From NCBI GenBank assembly GCA_026874595.1, contig CM049308.1, positions 77,360,124-77,424,123 on the forward strand: a DNA stretch of 64,000 bases, given 5' to 3'. Source of the DNA: Sipunculus nudus. Its lineage: Eukaryota; Annelida; Sipuncula; Golfingiida; Sipunculidae. Below, in pieces: positions 1 to 12,340 of the stretch (position 1 is the first letter of the stretch; every line of letters starts with the position of its first letter). A program made the translations under genes and the position numbers. The notes below the pieces were generated by a model, which did no database searches, was not told the DNA's origin, and saw only the letters and a list, made by a program, of their open reading frames with translations.

Positions 1-235
1 ATCTCGCTAGTGGCCATGCACGTTTAGCTATAGTTAACACAAGGCCCCGGCTTAACTTATCTTTTGTGGAGGTGGTCAAATTGACCTGTATTGCACGCGT
101 GTTAACCCTCGGAGCAAATTAAAAGTGTATACATAAGCCAAGTTTGAAATATGGTATTATTAGTTTGTAAAATAATCTTCGATACTTTATATATTTAAAA
201 ACACCAAATATAGTGTTATAAATATTTTATATTTG

Positions 236-282
<47 letters not shown>

Positions 283-1005
283 TGGAGCGTCGTTTTTCCG
301 AAAGCCGATATTAAAAAAAATCGTTTTTCCGAAAGAAAAGCTTGTCTTCCGACGCTTTCGGTGTTTCATGTATTTAGTTGGAAAATAACCATATTCCTTC
401 AAACATTATATTCATGAGAGACAATAAACACGATATTGTATATACCTGAGTATAAGAAAATCAAACTGCACGCATGCATGGTAGCATGCCTGCATGTCCA
501 TTTGAAAAAACAAATGAGAGTCTAGTTGTATTAAAATGATGCTGTTTTAAACAGTTGCTAATAATGATAGCCTTATTTTTTATACCGTATATGTCACAAT
601 GTGTGCGGGGCTGTCCTAGCATGTGTATACATGCATATAAAGTATCCGTGCATGTGAAAGTGTCTTTTGCATGTGACAGGCCTATGTGCAATACATTTAA
701 TTAAAACATTGGTCATACATAATCAACATAAGATTGTTTTGTTGTTTATTTATGCATGTGTTATTGATATAATCCGAGCAAGTCGACAATTAATCGGTTC
801 TGGTAATAAACTGATCATGAAAGATTCTGTGTACATGTATATGAAATCAATATGTCTAAACTTTAACTTACTCATAGGTGACACACAGACTCCAGACCCA
901 TGCAAACAGACAATAAACACGTATACAAGTCACACGTCTTGCAAAGACAAAAATAGGCACACACGTACACAAATTCTTACCTATACCTATACACATATAC
1001 ACACA

Positions 1006-1046
<41 letters not shown>

Positions 1047-1108
1047 TGACTTCTGACCTGCTCTGACTAAACGCATTAGAGCATAAAAAGCAAATAATTG
1101 ATGACAAA
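1..1108. other. 3' flank of Six3/6 gene A, AT-rich, no gene
   Basis: No coding region is supported here. There is a (TA)n tract at about 239-280, a possible pogo/mariner-like terminus directly after it, and another (TA)n at about 1012-1043 preceded by CA-rich sequence. Open frames in this stretch are short and dominated by runs of alternating Tyr-Ile from (TA)n. Confidence 0.6.
281..400. mobile_element. possible pogo/mariner-like transposon end fragment
   Basis: Right after a (TA)n tract the sequence reads CAGTGGAGCGTCGTTTTTCC, which resembles the CAGTGGARCCTCG-type termini of pogo/Tigger elements that insert at TA. The 15-bp word TCGTTTTTCCGAAAG occurs twice (290-304 and 321-335), and an inverted CTTTCGG follows near 354-360. 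No matching second terminus is obvious, so this is a fragment or a chance resemblance. Confidence 0.3.
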
Positions 1109-1114
1109 TTTATT
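1109..1114 (-). terminator. candidate polyadenylation signal of Six3/6 gene A
   Basis: TTTATT on the plus strand reads AATAAA on the minus strand, about 575 bases after the gene A stop codon. It is the first canonical hexamer I see downstream of that stop. In DNA this AT-rich the hexamer can occur by chance. Confidence 0.4.
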
Positions 1115-1687
1115 GAAATTGAACAAACATGGTGATAATTAAATATAATAGGAGGGTGAGGTCACGGTTACGGGCCTCTATACAATATACACACGCATGT
1201 CCCGGTGTCGGTTTATATGTATATATGAGAAATGCACTGCCGACATGATCACACAATGAATGATTGCTTACTGCAAATGGAACAGTTCTCTCAAGTTTGC
1301 GGCAAAGGCCAGAGATTGATTCACACCCGGTGCATTTGTAAAATAAACGATCCCCAAAGACATAAAAAATACACCCGACTTAAGGCAGCCGCGCTGTATG
1401 TCTATATACATATTGTTAATATGGCATCATGAAATCAACAAACCCACCCCTAACATAACCATTAACAAAAAATAGCACCCAAAAGAAACCTTAAGTACAA
1501 GCAAGGACAAATATCTATACAAATGGAAATCCTATTTCAAACGATTCTGGTAATATAAGCTGACATTACACCGTGTTAGGCCGACGTTAAAGTCAAGAAC
1601 GCGGTACCGAGACCAAACTTGCCCCCAGCCCTTGTGTCGCGCCAAAAGGGGGTTGGTTTACTTTGGTAATACGAGTCATTTCATGCC
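1115..1687 (-). other. probable 3' UTR of Six3/6 gene A
   Basis: This lies between the gene A stop codon (1688-1690) and the candidate poly(A) signal. It is less AT-rich than the surrounding DNA, has no long simple repeat, and holds no convincing reading frame. UTR status is inferred from position only. Confidence 0.4.
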
Positions 1688-1940
1688 CTATTTAGGAAAT
1701 AACCGGGATTGGAAAGTAGGACATACTGGGCTTCTCACGGGCGGAGATGAAAGTCCCGGGCTCACAGATTCTGTGACCTCTGATTGGTCAGTTTCAACGT
1801 CCAGTTCTTCACAATCGGATGAGTCGGAGTCTCTCAGGAATCCACTTGTGTCTCCCCTTCCCGGTGACGTCATACTTTCGTCAGAACTTGTAGGACTTAG
1901 TTGTGACTGGTCATGGCCGCCCTGTCGGCTTTGGCACAGT
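1688..1940 (-). CDS. Six3/6 homeobox gene A, coding exon 2 (C-terminal tail)
   Basis: This exon encodes residues 218-301 of gene A. The acceptor reads CATTTCAG then A on the minus strand (AG at 1941-1942). The single A completes the split codon AG|A (Arg), and the next residue is Leu, giving KNRL as in vertebrate Six3/Six6 at the same place. The frame stays open for 83 codons to TAG at 1688-1690. The tail is Ser/Pro/acid-rich. Residues about 256-266 (SDSSDCEELDV) recall the SSDSECD(V/I) end of vertebrate Six3/Six6, but here 35 further residues follow, ending LFPK. Exon choice rests on matching phase, KNRL continuity and acidic tail composition; a transcript would settle it. Confidence 0.88.
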
Positions 1941-3051
1941 CTGAAATGATGATTTTAATTGATAATCCCACATTGTTTTATAAATAAAAATGTCGTGTAT
2001 TTTCATATATATTCATATATGTTCATATATTCATTAGGTACATATTTTCCATATTTCTTAAAAAAAAAGTGAAAAAAAAAATTTATAATAATTGAATATG
2101 TCCAATGAAATATTTTATATTTTATTTTGTATATTTTTTATCTGAGAAAAATTGGGATATGGTATGCTCCAATGGTCTCATCGAATCGTTATAAAAGTTA
2201 GCATGTAAAGTGTTCCAGAAATTCAAATCAAAGGCATATTATGGTTACAAGTAGTGAAAATCAAGCAAAAATTATAATCGTAACCTATATAGATATATAA
2301 ATATAAACCACAAATTGTGGTGGAAATGACAAAATGTTGATATTTTGGGTATTGTCATGTTTGTCGTAAGGGAGGGGGTTAACAGGGAGGGGGGGGGTTC
2401 TTCCTGTGGATTGCTCCCATCAAACAAGCAAACAAAGCCTCTGGAACAAGTGAATGTGATATTGTAATGTTATACCCTATAGCACAATTTGTTGTACAGA
2501 AAGATTCATGTATATCCAATTCACATGGTATTAATTAGAATATATTTACTAGTTCCGTCCATTTAGTTACGTATTTAAGGAAATCTTGAAATGAAACCTC
2601 TCTCACGCTGCTTTAAGTACACTTGCCCAGGCATTGACCGACTGATATCTTATTGTTGATATTATGTGACATTTTTTTCAGTATCATTACTATTATCATT
2701 ACACAAATGCTTTTATTAAACATGATAAAGAGAGATATCAGCTTTGTAATAATCAGCTATTATCATCACAACAATCAAAATTTCTTATGCTGAAGACACA
2801 ACATATTTTTATCGTCAATACATAGCCTTAATGTAATTAACACGCTCAACTGCTAATAATTAAAAGTGACATTATAATCTGTAACGTGATAGCCTCTATG
2901 TGTTTAGTGCATGTTTTTGTATCCAGCGATAACATTGGATCTCAGCAAAGCTGACGACACTGTGGTTACATTGCATCATGGAAGCTAAGTGTAAATGGGA
3001 ACTGTAGATCTGTGTGCGCATGTGCACAAATATAGACTGAAATATACACAC

Positions 3052-3055
<4 letters not shown>

Positions 3056-3107
<52 letters not shown>

Positions 3108-3115
3108 GTGTGTGT
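3056..3115. repeat. (TA)n microsatellite running into (TG)n
   Basis: About 50 bp of alternating TA with one G interruption, followed by TGTGTGTGTG. Confidence 0.95.
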
Positions 3116-5167
3116 GTATTTACTAGATTTACTCTTCCATATTCAACATATGATACATAAGAAGCATATCTTGAGAAAAAAACTATATACATGTGAAGTG
3201 AACGTATATAATATTTCATTATATATACGCACATACAGAGATATATATGAGGGGAGTACAAATCGATTCTCGATATATACTACCAATTTCCCCCGGCAGT
3301 AAGGAAAACATTCCGGTGTTAAAAGCCGTTGTATGGACTATTACGTATACGATACGTGTCTACAACGCTATGATATACCCGGCTGAGATCTAGAACACAG
3401 GAATGTGTACACAGCACTTACGCAATAAAGGTGTACAATGAGCTATCATGCAGTTAAAGTGATCAGATACTTGGCGGTTATACTCCCCATTAAGCCTGTG
3501 TACAGAAAAGCCAACTCAGGACTGATCATTACATGCAAGGGCTTTGACATTCATAGAGATCAATAGGTTTGCAGTACAGTGTGTTTATTAAATTAACTTG
3601 CAGGCCAGTTGTGAGATGGCGTAACATTGTGCAAAGCTAAATCCAGAAGCAAATTTGCGTCTAGTTGGCGAGCATATTAAGCGAAAAAGTGAATGGCTGC
3701 CTATATTTCGACAGATTTCTTATTTCCTTGGATACGCTATAAAGCCCCGGGATATTTTTTCTGTGTAATGAGAAAATAGTGGCGCCATCATTGTAGTCCA
3801 CTTGAGTGTTCTCTGTCTCTGCCTGGCTAACCGAGAGAGAACAAAAAACAAACAATTCTCCCTGTATGATTGTCGCTGAAAATTAATCTCTCTCTTATCC
3901 TAGTCGGAGGCCAATGTTTTACTCCAGTTTTTGCAAGAAATCTTTGACAAGGGCGACAATGATATCGACTAAAATAATCCAAACTTTGTGATAAGAGCCT
4001 AAAATAAGTATATACAAGTAATATTCCTTCGAGTAATATATCATTCATCCCGGTTCTTATATATATTTATACAAGACAGTATAGATCTCAGTGTATATTG
4101 ATGAAACAAGCTACAGAAACGTTCTGTTATGTTGCAATCAGGTTTTGGGTATATGTTTTTAGTCCCCAAGCAGTTTATAACATGAGAACCTTTTGTTTAT
4201 CCGGGGAAACAATCTTATCTGATAAAATATCCAAAATAAAACTCCACAATAGCATAATCTTTACAGCAAGTGGTCTAATGGAATGTCGTTTTTGATATAA
4301 TACAGATTATCACAGTTACCATAAACATTGGGTTTACTCAGTCTCGCAAATCCTAAGCCGGGCGGCGCCATCTTGATTACCATAAATTAACAACCAAATT
4401 GTGGTTTTGCATAATCTAATGCAAGTCTCAAACATTCGAGCAAATATTAATAATTAGCGCTTAAATTTATCGAACATTCGCATTATTTTTAATCTTTTTT
4501 TTTGGTATTTCGATTTTGTAAAAAAATGGACATTCCTATTATTTAACAAAATTATGATGAATGATTAAAATGATTATTAAATATTATGTAAGTCCTGTTT
4601 AACAATGAATACATACATATGAACCACTACTTATGTATGTATCATTCAATCCTTTTTTTACATATAAGAATAGAAATAATTTGTACGTCACCTTTTTATG
4701 AAAAATGTAATAATCTGTCATGTACAATAAGCTTTAGAATTGTATATGTTATGAATAAATGAATGAGAAAAATTAATCCTGTTGAGCGATTACGTTATTC
4801 ATATTTATATAGTTATACTGTGCAAGGGATATATGCATGGACAGAGAGTCAGTGCATGACAGAGAGTCAGGCAGGCAGAGAGAAAGACAGAAAAATTGAG
4901 AAAAGTTGTTCTTTATATTAACAGACTGATCCAGTCCGTAATACCAATTTTTTGTAGATGGATTATTTAAAAAAAAAAACATGCTTACATTGCTTTAAAA
5001 TAAATGTAGACTTCTAGTTTTTATGAGAAGACATCTCTTTGTGTTAGTAATTACGTGTAAGTATTATTGTATCGTAAACAATAAATCAATATAATCCTGT
5101 ATGTTTTACGTTTTATTATATAAAAAGTAAACTATTTACGTTTAGAATTACCTAGTATAATTTCAGT

Positions 5168-5172
5168 ATATA

Positions 5173-5240
<68 letters not shown>
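5168..5240. repeat. (TA)n microsatellite
   Basis: Over 60 bp of TA dinucleotide repeat with an early GTG interruption. Self-complementary. Confidence 0.95.
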
Positions 5241-5242
<2 letters not shown>

Positions 5243-7869
5243 TGTGTCATGACAATAATGACACTTGAGGCTGATGGTTACATGCGTGTCAGAGCATTGA
5301 GTCTCATTCTTCTAAACCTGGGTCCACTCAGCCGGGAGTTATGTAGTCGGACTATTGTCGTAAAGTGAGTCTTCGCGCCTCCTTTACATCGCGAGAGCCT
5401 GCCTCATAATGGCCCCAGAACGCTGTGACGAATTGTATAAATCCCCCGGTGACAATATATGTACCGGTTTTTATAGGACATTGTTGTTAGCCGGACTTAA
5501 TGGTCCCTCCCAACATAACGTTATATCAGCAGTCAGAGTTTTTTATATATAAACTCCATGCATGCTTTCTTACAATACGCGCACTTGAATAGCTTGTCAA
5601 TACAACATTGCAGGATATGAAATCATTTTCTTTTAGGTTATCCCCGCAGGACATATCCTCAGTACTGAGAAATCTCCCTATTCTAAGTTTCAAAACATTT
5701 CTTCTTGAAGGCTACCATGAATAATTTAGACGGACTTTTATCAACCGGTCTCGGTTATCAAAATGTATATCTATAAGGGTGTGTAAATTCGGCATAATTT
5801 CTTCTGTTATTAATTTATATTTATGGAATGTTCATGTTTCATCCAATGTTATTTTACCCATAAAAGTTTCCATACAATATTAAGCAATATATTTTTTTGG
5901 AAGAACTATCCGCCCCCCCCCCCCCCAAATTTATAACTTACAATAATTTCCTAACCCTGGTGTAATGATACATGTGATCGCTGTGCAACACTCAATATAT
6001 ACAGTTTCCTTCAATATATAAGCAAGTTTGCATTTAAAAGTCATCCAAAGATAAATTTAACAGTGACGCTTAACAAAGTTTTACATCTTTTCTTCCATTC
6101 GTCAGTTTTATTACTTTTTAAGGTATTAAATGTCATTTCATTCAAAAGGCTATCATTACTTTTTTTAAATAACTTATGAAAAAAACATGAAACGATATAT
6201 ATATTTTTGTTAAAGATACGTGATCATTTTGTTACACATTTAGATACTGAAGTTAAATCCAAAATATATATTAAGAATATCAGATTTCTCCATTGTACTT
6301 TAATGTCAATAATATTCCTGACTGTCACGAGTCAATGAATTAACTTAGCGATGAGATTGATATTAAAGATTTCTGCTTTTGCTTTAAAATCATGAAAACG
6401 TCGCACATTATAAATTGTACTATATATAGAATCATATACTAATTACTGCATTAGATGGAAAACATCTGTCATATAGTCGCTGTAATATGAGCAAGTGTAA
6501 CGGAATATATGTTCCTGTATCCGTATTATACAATGTATAAAAGAAACCGGTACACACACACACACACGTATACACACACGTAAACACACACATATATATA
6601 TATTTATATATATATATGTATTAAACTACTCCTTCTTTAATCCATTTGAAATTTAATCAAGTAAGTGTAGCAATTTTTAAAATATATCATTTTATGAAAT
6701 CCATCTAAACAAAAAGGAATCTGTATTTGCCCATTTCATAAAATTAAATTTTAACTTTGAAATCGGCAAAAGATCTGGACGCAGAATTCAGTATAATGTC
6801 CCAGTGTATTTTTAAACATTAAAATAAAACAATTTATGTCATCTACATAAATTTTTGCTTGATATATAAATAATAAGTACCGGTACCCAACCCATGAAAA
6901 TAAACATTGGATTTATCCTAATTAAGGTTCCAGAACTGCCTCATGAGCATGTGTATATAAGCATGTAGTTTCGGTTTATCCTTAATATTTACCCCTTGAC
7001 AATTAATATAGTAGTGAATAGGAGAATGTACATTCTATGTTGGTATATAAAAACTTTTAATTTATGTAAGCTAAAATTTTATTTATATTTTAAAATATTT
7101 TAATTTCAAATATTTGACTAAAAATCCTTCATTTTTGCAGAATATCTCTTAGCATTATGTTAAAAAAATAGGTAAATAGGCCCAGACTATTTTATTTGGG
7201 ATGTTAACTCTTAACAATCATGATTTTATTGAGTATTTAAGTTTTGCAAAAACAATGTTTATTTTCATTTATAAAAGACTTCTCATTAAAGATGGACAAA
7301 TAAATTTACATTAAGCACTTTAGGAAGCCTATAGGGAGAATGAATTTTTTAAACATAAATGGCTGAGTAATATCGATTAAAAGTTGACATATGTAAAAAG
7401 TAAAAAAAAAGTTAATATCTTTAAAAATCAACCAGATATGGGAACTCCCAATGTTTTCACGTACCACGTAACACAGATTTTTTTAAATGCTTAGAGAATA
7501 TTTTAAAAAATGCATATGTCAAGTGATCTTATAAAACAATAGTTTAGCTGACTTTAAGGTAAAACTGACACATGTGCAATATGTATATAAATACTCCCGA
7601 GACCTTAATTTAAATGAGTTAATCATAAGCCATAAACTATTTTAAAATACCACCATAACAGTATTGACGTATTACATTATGAGCTGAAGCTTACATACAT
7701 TCATGCCAATTTGCCAAAAGAAATAAATCATAACAAGATTTATGACGTCATAATTATCTCCCTATATTTATCAAATCAGTGTGACTCCAGCTGAACGAAA
7801 AAATACATATAATTGCTCAAATTGAAACAGAGCCATACTGGTGTAATATCAAGCTGTAATTAAGTTTTA

Positions 7870-8060
7870 TTACACAGCCATTAACTGAGGAATGTCCCAG
7901 GACCAGCTTCCCTCAATCTACAGTCCATGGAGCCGCGCTCATTTTCTCTAATTGGCCCACTTTCACTGATCATTTGCTCTTCAGCAATTGTAGATGGAGA
8001 CATAATGGTAATGGAGAGGTAATGTATTAACAATTACGTTACAGCCTTTCGGCCAAGAAT
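7870..8060. promoter_or_regulatory. candidate intronic enhancer of gene A
   Basis: A compact GC-richer, repeat-free block inside the gene A intron. It is dense in homeodomain core sites: CATTAACTG, CTAATTGG, ATAATGGTAATGG, TAATGTATTAAC and CAATTACG lie within about 170 bp. No reading frame is supported. The enhancer role is inferred from motif density and position in a developmental gene intron. Confidence 0.4.
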
Positions 8061-8140
8061 GAAAATTAACCAATTGAGCTCTTTTATTCGATAATTTACA
8101 CAACCGTTTGTATAGCTTATATAGAGGAATAATATATATA

Positions 8141-8207
8141 ATATTATATTATATTATATTATATTATATTATATTATATTATATTATATTATATTATATT
8201 ATATATT

Positions 8208-8245
<38 letters not shown>

Positions 8246-8250
8246 AAGAG
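8141..8250. repeat. compound (ATATT)n-(AT)n-(AG)n microsatellite
   Basis: About 13 copies of the pentamer ATATT (8141-8205), then (AT)n, then (AG)n ending near 8250. Confidence 0.95.
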
Positions 8251-8885
8251 GGGGGAAGCCTTATTATATCAATATAAACTTTTCTTTGTTATTTCAATAA
8301 TGCTCCATTTTGTTAAAATTATTAATTACTTTGATATTATATAATATATATATGGAGCAAAGTCCCTCTATATATACATCACCTATTGCCTATTAAACTT
8401 TCAACAAAATCATATAATGATAAATTTTATAATATCATAAACTAAAATCTAACCTATGAAAGTTATATATATATACATATTAAGGACTGCGATCATGATC
8501 GTTTACTGTGGCTTTGATATTTCAAACATAACCCAATGAAATAATGTGATACAATGGAAGAAATTGACTAATTTATAACCTGTCATTAAAGCGGTAATAC
8601 AGGATGAACATCACATTCAAAACCTGTAAATATTATTTACAAAATGTATCAATTATGTAATACATTGTCATATAATGGCAAAAAAGTAAATTATTACTTG
8701 GTAACATGCTTTTATATATACATATTGCATGTATGAGTCATTTTTATTAGTATATCTTTTTCACATTATTGTCCAGCATATATGAATTTGTGAAATCCAG
8801 TTTCAGTCAGTCAGTTAAGAATATTCCCTTCTACATCGTCCGTTATTGTACAAGTTCTGTACGTTTGTTTATTTGCTGCCCTTAC

Positions 8886-9538
8886 CTGTTTTTGGTCGCT
8901 GCAGCTCTGTCCCTCTGCCGTCGGTTCTTGAACCAGTTTCCTACTTGTGTGGGGGTGAGACCCGTGGCCTGGGCCAGCTCCCGTTTCTTGCTGGGGTTGG
9001 GGTATGGGTCTTGTAGGTACCATTCCCTCAGTAGTGACCGGGTGCGCTCCTTGAAGCAGTGAGTCTTCTGTTCGCCGTCCCATATTGTGCGGGGCAGGGG
9101 GAACTTCTTACGCACCCTGTACTTGTCCACTGGTCCCAGGGGTCGCCCCCGGAGTCTCTCTGCTTCTTGGTAGTGCGCCTCCAGCCACATGGCTTGAAGC
9201 TTCGTATGAGAGTCTTTAGCAAATCGGTGATTCTCTAAGATATGGTACAAGTCCTTAAAGTTACCTGTGTGGAAAGCCACCAACGCCCGTGCTTTGAGGA
9301 CGGACTCATGTTTATTTAGAGCTTCGCAGGCCGCAGGATTAACAGGTAGCGACCACAGAAATCGTCCAAGTCTTTCTATGTCCCCACTTTCTTCCAGTGT
9401 CTCACAGACCTGTGCCACCTGCTGGGGGGTGAAGCTTAACATTGGGAGGGGCAGCATGGGCATTTTCCACATGCTTGAGGGGTCGGGTTTGACACCCCAA
9501 AGCCCCGACAAATCTAACACTGGCCAACCTTTCTGCAT
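8886..9538 (-). CDS. Six3/6 homeobox gene A, coding exon 1 (SIX domain + homeodomain)
   Basis: A sine oculis/Optix-class transcription factor of the Six3/6 group, expected to act in the nucleus in anterior head and eye patterning, often as a repressor with Groucho. The exon gives residues 1-217 plus two bases of codon 218. The SIX domain runs about 35-154 and the homeodomain about 155-214, with W48, F49, K50, N51 in the recognition helix (NWFKNRRQR). The block [19 protein letters not shown] before the homeodomain is diagnostic of Six3/6 and essentially invariant. The start ATG at 9536-9538 is the first in frame after an upstream stop at 9581-9583. Later Met codons (residues 23, 25, 28, 33) are alternatives, and vertebrate SIX6 starts close to the SIX domain. 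The donor CAG|GTAAGG follows base 8886 and the intron is phase 2. Exon 1 plus exon 2 total 906 nt, 301 aa. Confidence 0.97.
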
Positions 9539-10150
9539 AAGCCTTATTGTAACTAACCACAGCTGAGGACGAGAGTCAAATTAACATTCTATTAACCACA
9601 CTTACGGTGGCTGTTACCACTGGTTCTCAAGCAGAAACGCAGAAGTTAAGTTCGTATCCAGTCCCTCTCTCACTTTCAAGTGATTGTTCCGAATCGTTTG
9701 ACCGGCAAGTATAGATGTATAACAGAGCTAAGTTGGGAGGAGTCAACTAGTACCCAAGTGTCAGTGCATATCAAGCCATTTCACGCCGAGGCTCTGAACC
9801 GCTAAGCCTATTGCGCATATTCATTGCCAGATCAATGGCTTCCCATTGGCTGATACCTTTGTTTATTCACGTGCTATCAAATGAATATCTGCCAATCACA
9901 AGAGGGGGCTGCCAATCATCCGGTGACGGTAACAATGGCTGAGACAGCAGGAGCCCGTCTAGCTCTCATGAGCTGTCAGAGTTAGCCATGTTCCTCTTCC
10001 GCTACATTCAATAGATATTTCTAGTCGAACGTTTTTATTGACCGACTACAGTGATCCCGTACACCTTATCGATTTGGTCACAGCGACATGCAGCCACCGT
10101 GACGTGTTCAGAACAGTAGCGGTACTCGCCCGTGTAATTATAGTATTATA
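9539..10150 (-). promoter_or_regulatory. probable 5' UTR and promoter region of gene A
   Basis: A non-repetitive, GC-richer block directly upstream of the gene A start. It contains two direct copies of CTGCCAATC (9889-9897 and 9909-9917, 20 bp apart), an inverted CCAAT (CCATTGGCTGAT near 9843-9854) and an E-box CACGTG at 9868-9873. This resembles an NF-Y type promoter about 350 bp upstream of the ATG. A good acceptor-like CCTCAG sits just before the start (minus strand, about 9562-9567), so a non-coding 5' exon is possible. No transcription start can be fixed. Confidence 0.5.
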
Positions 10151-10539
10151 CTTTGCTATAAATGCCCTTACTTAAATAAATACAAAGAGTGCCATTTAAT
10201 TATTGAATATCATATCAATAATCATATACTTAAAGAGTTACATCCTGATTAATCATACCATATAGAAACCTTTTAAACCAGATTGGATAGATTCATTTCA
10301 TATAAAAAATGTTAAAAATGCCAAAATAAAAATCATATATTGTATATTCAAAAATCAAAATAGATTGAATATTATGTTTTTTACAATTATAACTGTGTAG
10401 AGAGACGTGTGACATAAATAGAGTTCTCTGTATTATCGACTTTAATGAGTGGTCAATGGAAACAAGGTACGTTTCAACTCTTGATTATACATATTGGGTT
10501 TATATTAAAGGTAATTCTGTTGTGAACAGAATATATTTA

Positions 10540-10583
<44 letters not shown>

Positions 10584-11100
10584 TAAAAATAAATATAGAT
10601 ATGGGACTTATGTATCGTATCTATATATATATATATATATAGGCAGTAGTTAAGGCTATATATAGGTATATAATCTGTTTCATTGTAATAACAGATAAAG
10701 AAACAGATGAAGATAAGTATAAACGAATAGATATATACATAGGTATTAATATATATTTATATATAGAGAGAGAGAAAGAGCGAGAGACAGACAGACAGAC
10801 AGAAAGGGTGGAAAGAGTACGTGTAATCTAATACTGCATGGGGGGAAAAGGCCTCATAGTCCTTCATCCACCTACACGCATTAAAAAGATACTGTATACA
10901 AGTATGCTCACCATATGTCTTCATGTCAATGTGATTTAATTAAACAAACAAATCTTAATCTATATGATATAAGATAACAATAGGACATGCATTCATATAT
11001 AAGGTATCTTAATGTTCTGCGTATGTCATTAGAAACCTCATAATATACTCGCTTTCGTACAATCTCAGAACTTGAGAAGGCAGTTCCGTTTTCCAAAGGA
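10151..11100. other. AT-rich intergenic DNA with (TA)n tracts
   Basis: No gene is supported. Contains (TA)n at about 10540-10581 and 10621-10641 and a TA-to-GA compound tract near 10750-10802. Confidence 0.6.
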
Positions 11101-12340
11101 TAAAACACATGACTGAATGGATTTCCTGATGATTGGATATATTACTGGACTTATTATCTTAGTTTTGTATAAAGACAGATCGTTAAAACAGGGAGCTAAT
11201 CGTCCGCAAACTCTTGGCCCAAGGACAGGCATAAAACGCGCCCTTTCAGGGATATTATTTCCACAGGGTAAAGAACCGATCCACATGTCGTTTCTCTTGT
11301 ATCATACTTATTGAAATTTTGATTCGTACACAATGGACGTAAATATGGTCTCGCTTCTGAAACGCATCATCTGACCTTATACCTGGCGAGCCCTTTTTTT
11401 CATTGACAGATGGCTTATCTTTATTTGATACGCCATCATTCGTCAGAACTAACCCATTACATAATGGCATTGGCTTTTTTTTAAAGCAGGCCTGTGTAGA
11501 AAACCTCGGCTGAAACTATAAACAGTCAGACATATTAAACTTCTCATTAGCACACATGCACAGTATTCTATCCGCCGTAAAACGCCAGCGTCTCCCGTTG
11601 TTTATTATCATGCTTCTCCACATCGGATCTCTTCTCCGCAGTTGTGACACTCGCAAAACATGGCGGCCGAGCTTTTCCCAACCTACGTTCAGTGTTGCCC
11701 CTTGCCACGTCACTGGACGCTTTGGATATGAAACCGAGGCCCTCCTCCGTGATCCTTAGGAACCGAATAAGAAGGAAAACGACTTCTTTTATTGCGTCTT
11801 TGTCTGTTTTTACGGATACACTTAAACCAATGGGATCTTGGGTTACGGAGAGCGGTCTTCTCCGAGACACCTGCTCACCTGGCACAAGTAATTACTGGCG
11901 TCTTTGTTGCATTGACCACACATTCCCTCTCTTATCTTCTCCGCTGGCAATTATAAGGAACCCGAGTTGGGCGTGATAGACCAGTTAAATAAGGTCCACG
12001 TGAGTGGCGTAGAATCAATGCCCTGTTTGGGTTAAATAAGATAAATTCTAAGACAATAGCCTAGTAAAATGACACGGCAAAAATAAGCATTTCAAACTTG
12101 GAAATTAATAAAGCGCGGCTTTGCCTGAAACATATTTATTACATTGGTTGGTTTCAAAGTAACCTCGGAGCTAATGTAATTGTTTCTCGGGACGTTGGAA
12201 TAAAACTAAGCATTTGCTTGTTTGCATGTAATCTGCTCCCAACGTGATGAAAAATGACACTTGCTTCTGTTCATTTATTTTTTAATTGTAATTTCCAAGA
12301 AATGTACAATCTTGAGTAAAATTTCTTCTGCCATTATAGA
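11100..12340. promoter_or_regulatory. candidate cis-regulatory block
   Basis: GC-richer unique DNA with no simple repeats. Frames of 105-110 codons are open on both strands at 11568-11976, but they match no family I recognise and have no splice or start context. Further along is homeobox- and octamer-like sequence (TTTGCATGTAAT near 12222). A gene desert between two developmental regulators makes regulatory DNA the likelier reading. Inference only. Confidence 0.3.

Larger units (their letters stand above)
1941..8885 (-). other. intron of Six3/6 gene A (~6.9 kb)
   Basis: A phase-2 intron bounded by GTAAGG at the donor (minus strand, 8885 downward) and TTTCAG at the acceptor (1941-1946). It is mostly AT-rich DNA with (TA)n at about 3056-3115 and 5168-5240, CA/TA tracts near 6552-6620, and a compound (ATATT)n-(AT)n-(AG)n tract at 8141-8250. 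GC-richer unique blocks at about 3300-3600, 5260-5560 and 7870-8060 could be intronic enhancers. The codon formed by reading through the donor is a stop (AGG TAA), so an unspliced message would end directly after the homeodomain at KNR. Confidence 0.85.

Noticed and set aside
187-1107. Open frames with long Tyr-Ile runs, repeated across the window wherever (TA)n occurs
   Set aside because: Translations of microsatellites in both strands; no start, splice or domain support.
1688-1873. Separate 61-codon gene on the minus strand
   Set aside because: The same frame continues upstream to a phase-matched acceptor giving KNRL; it is exon 2 of gene A.
9562-9611. A ~45-nt mini-intron in the gene A 5' UTR (GTAAGT near 9604, CAG near 9562)
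   Set aside because: Too short for an animal intron. The CAG could still be the acceptor of a longer 5' UTR intron.
11556-11976. Overlapping 105-110 codon frames on both strands
   Set aside because: No family resemblance, and openings on both strands are expected by chance in GC-richer DNA. Kept as a candidate regulatory block.
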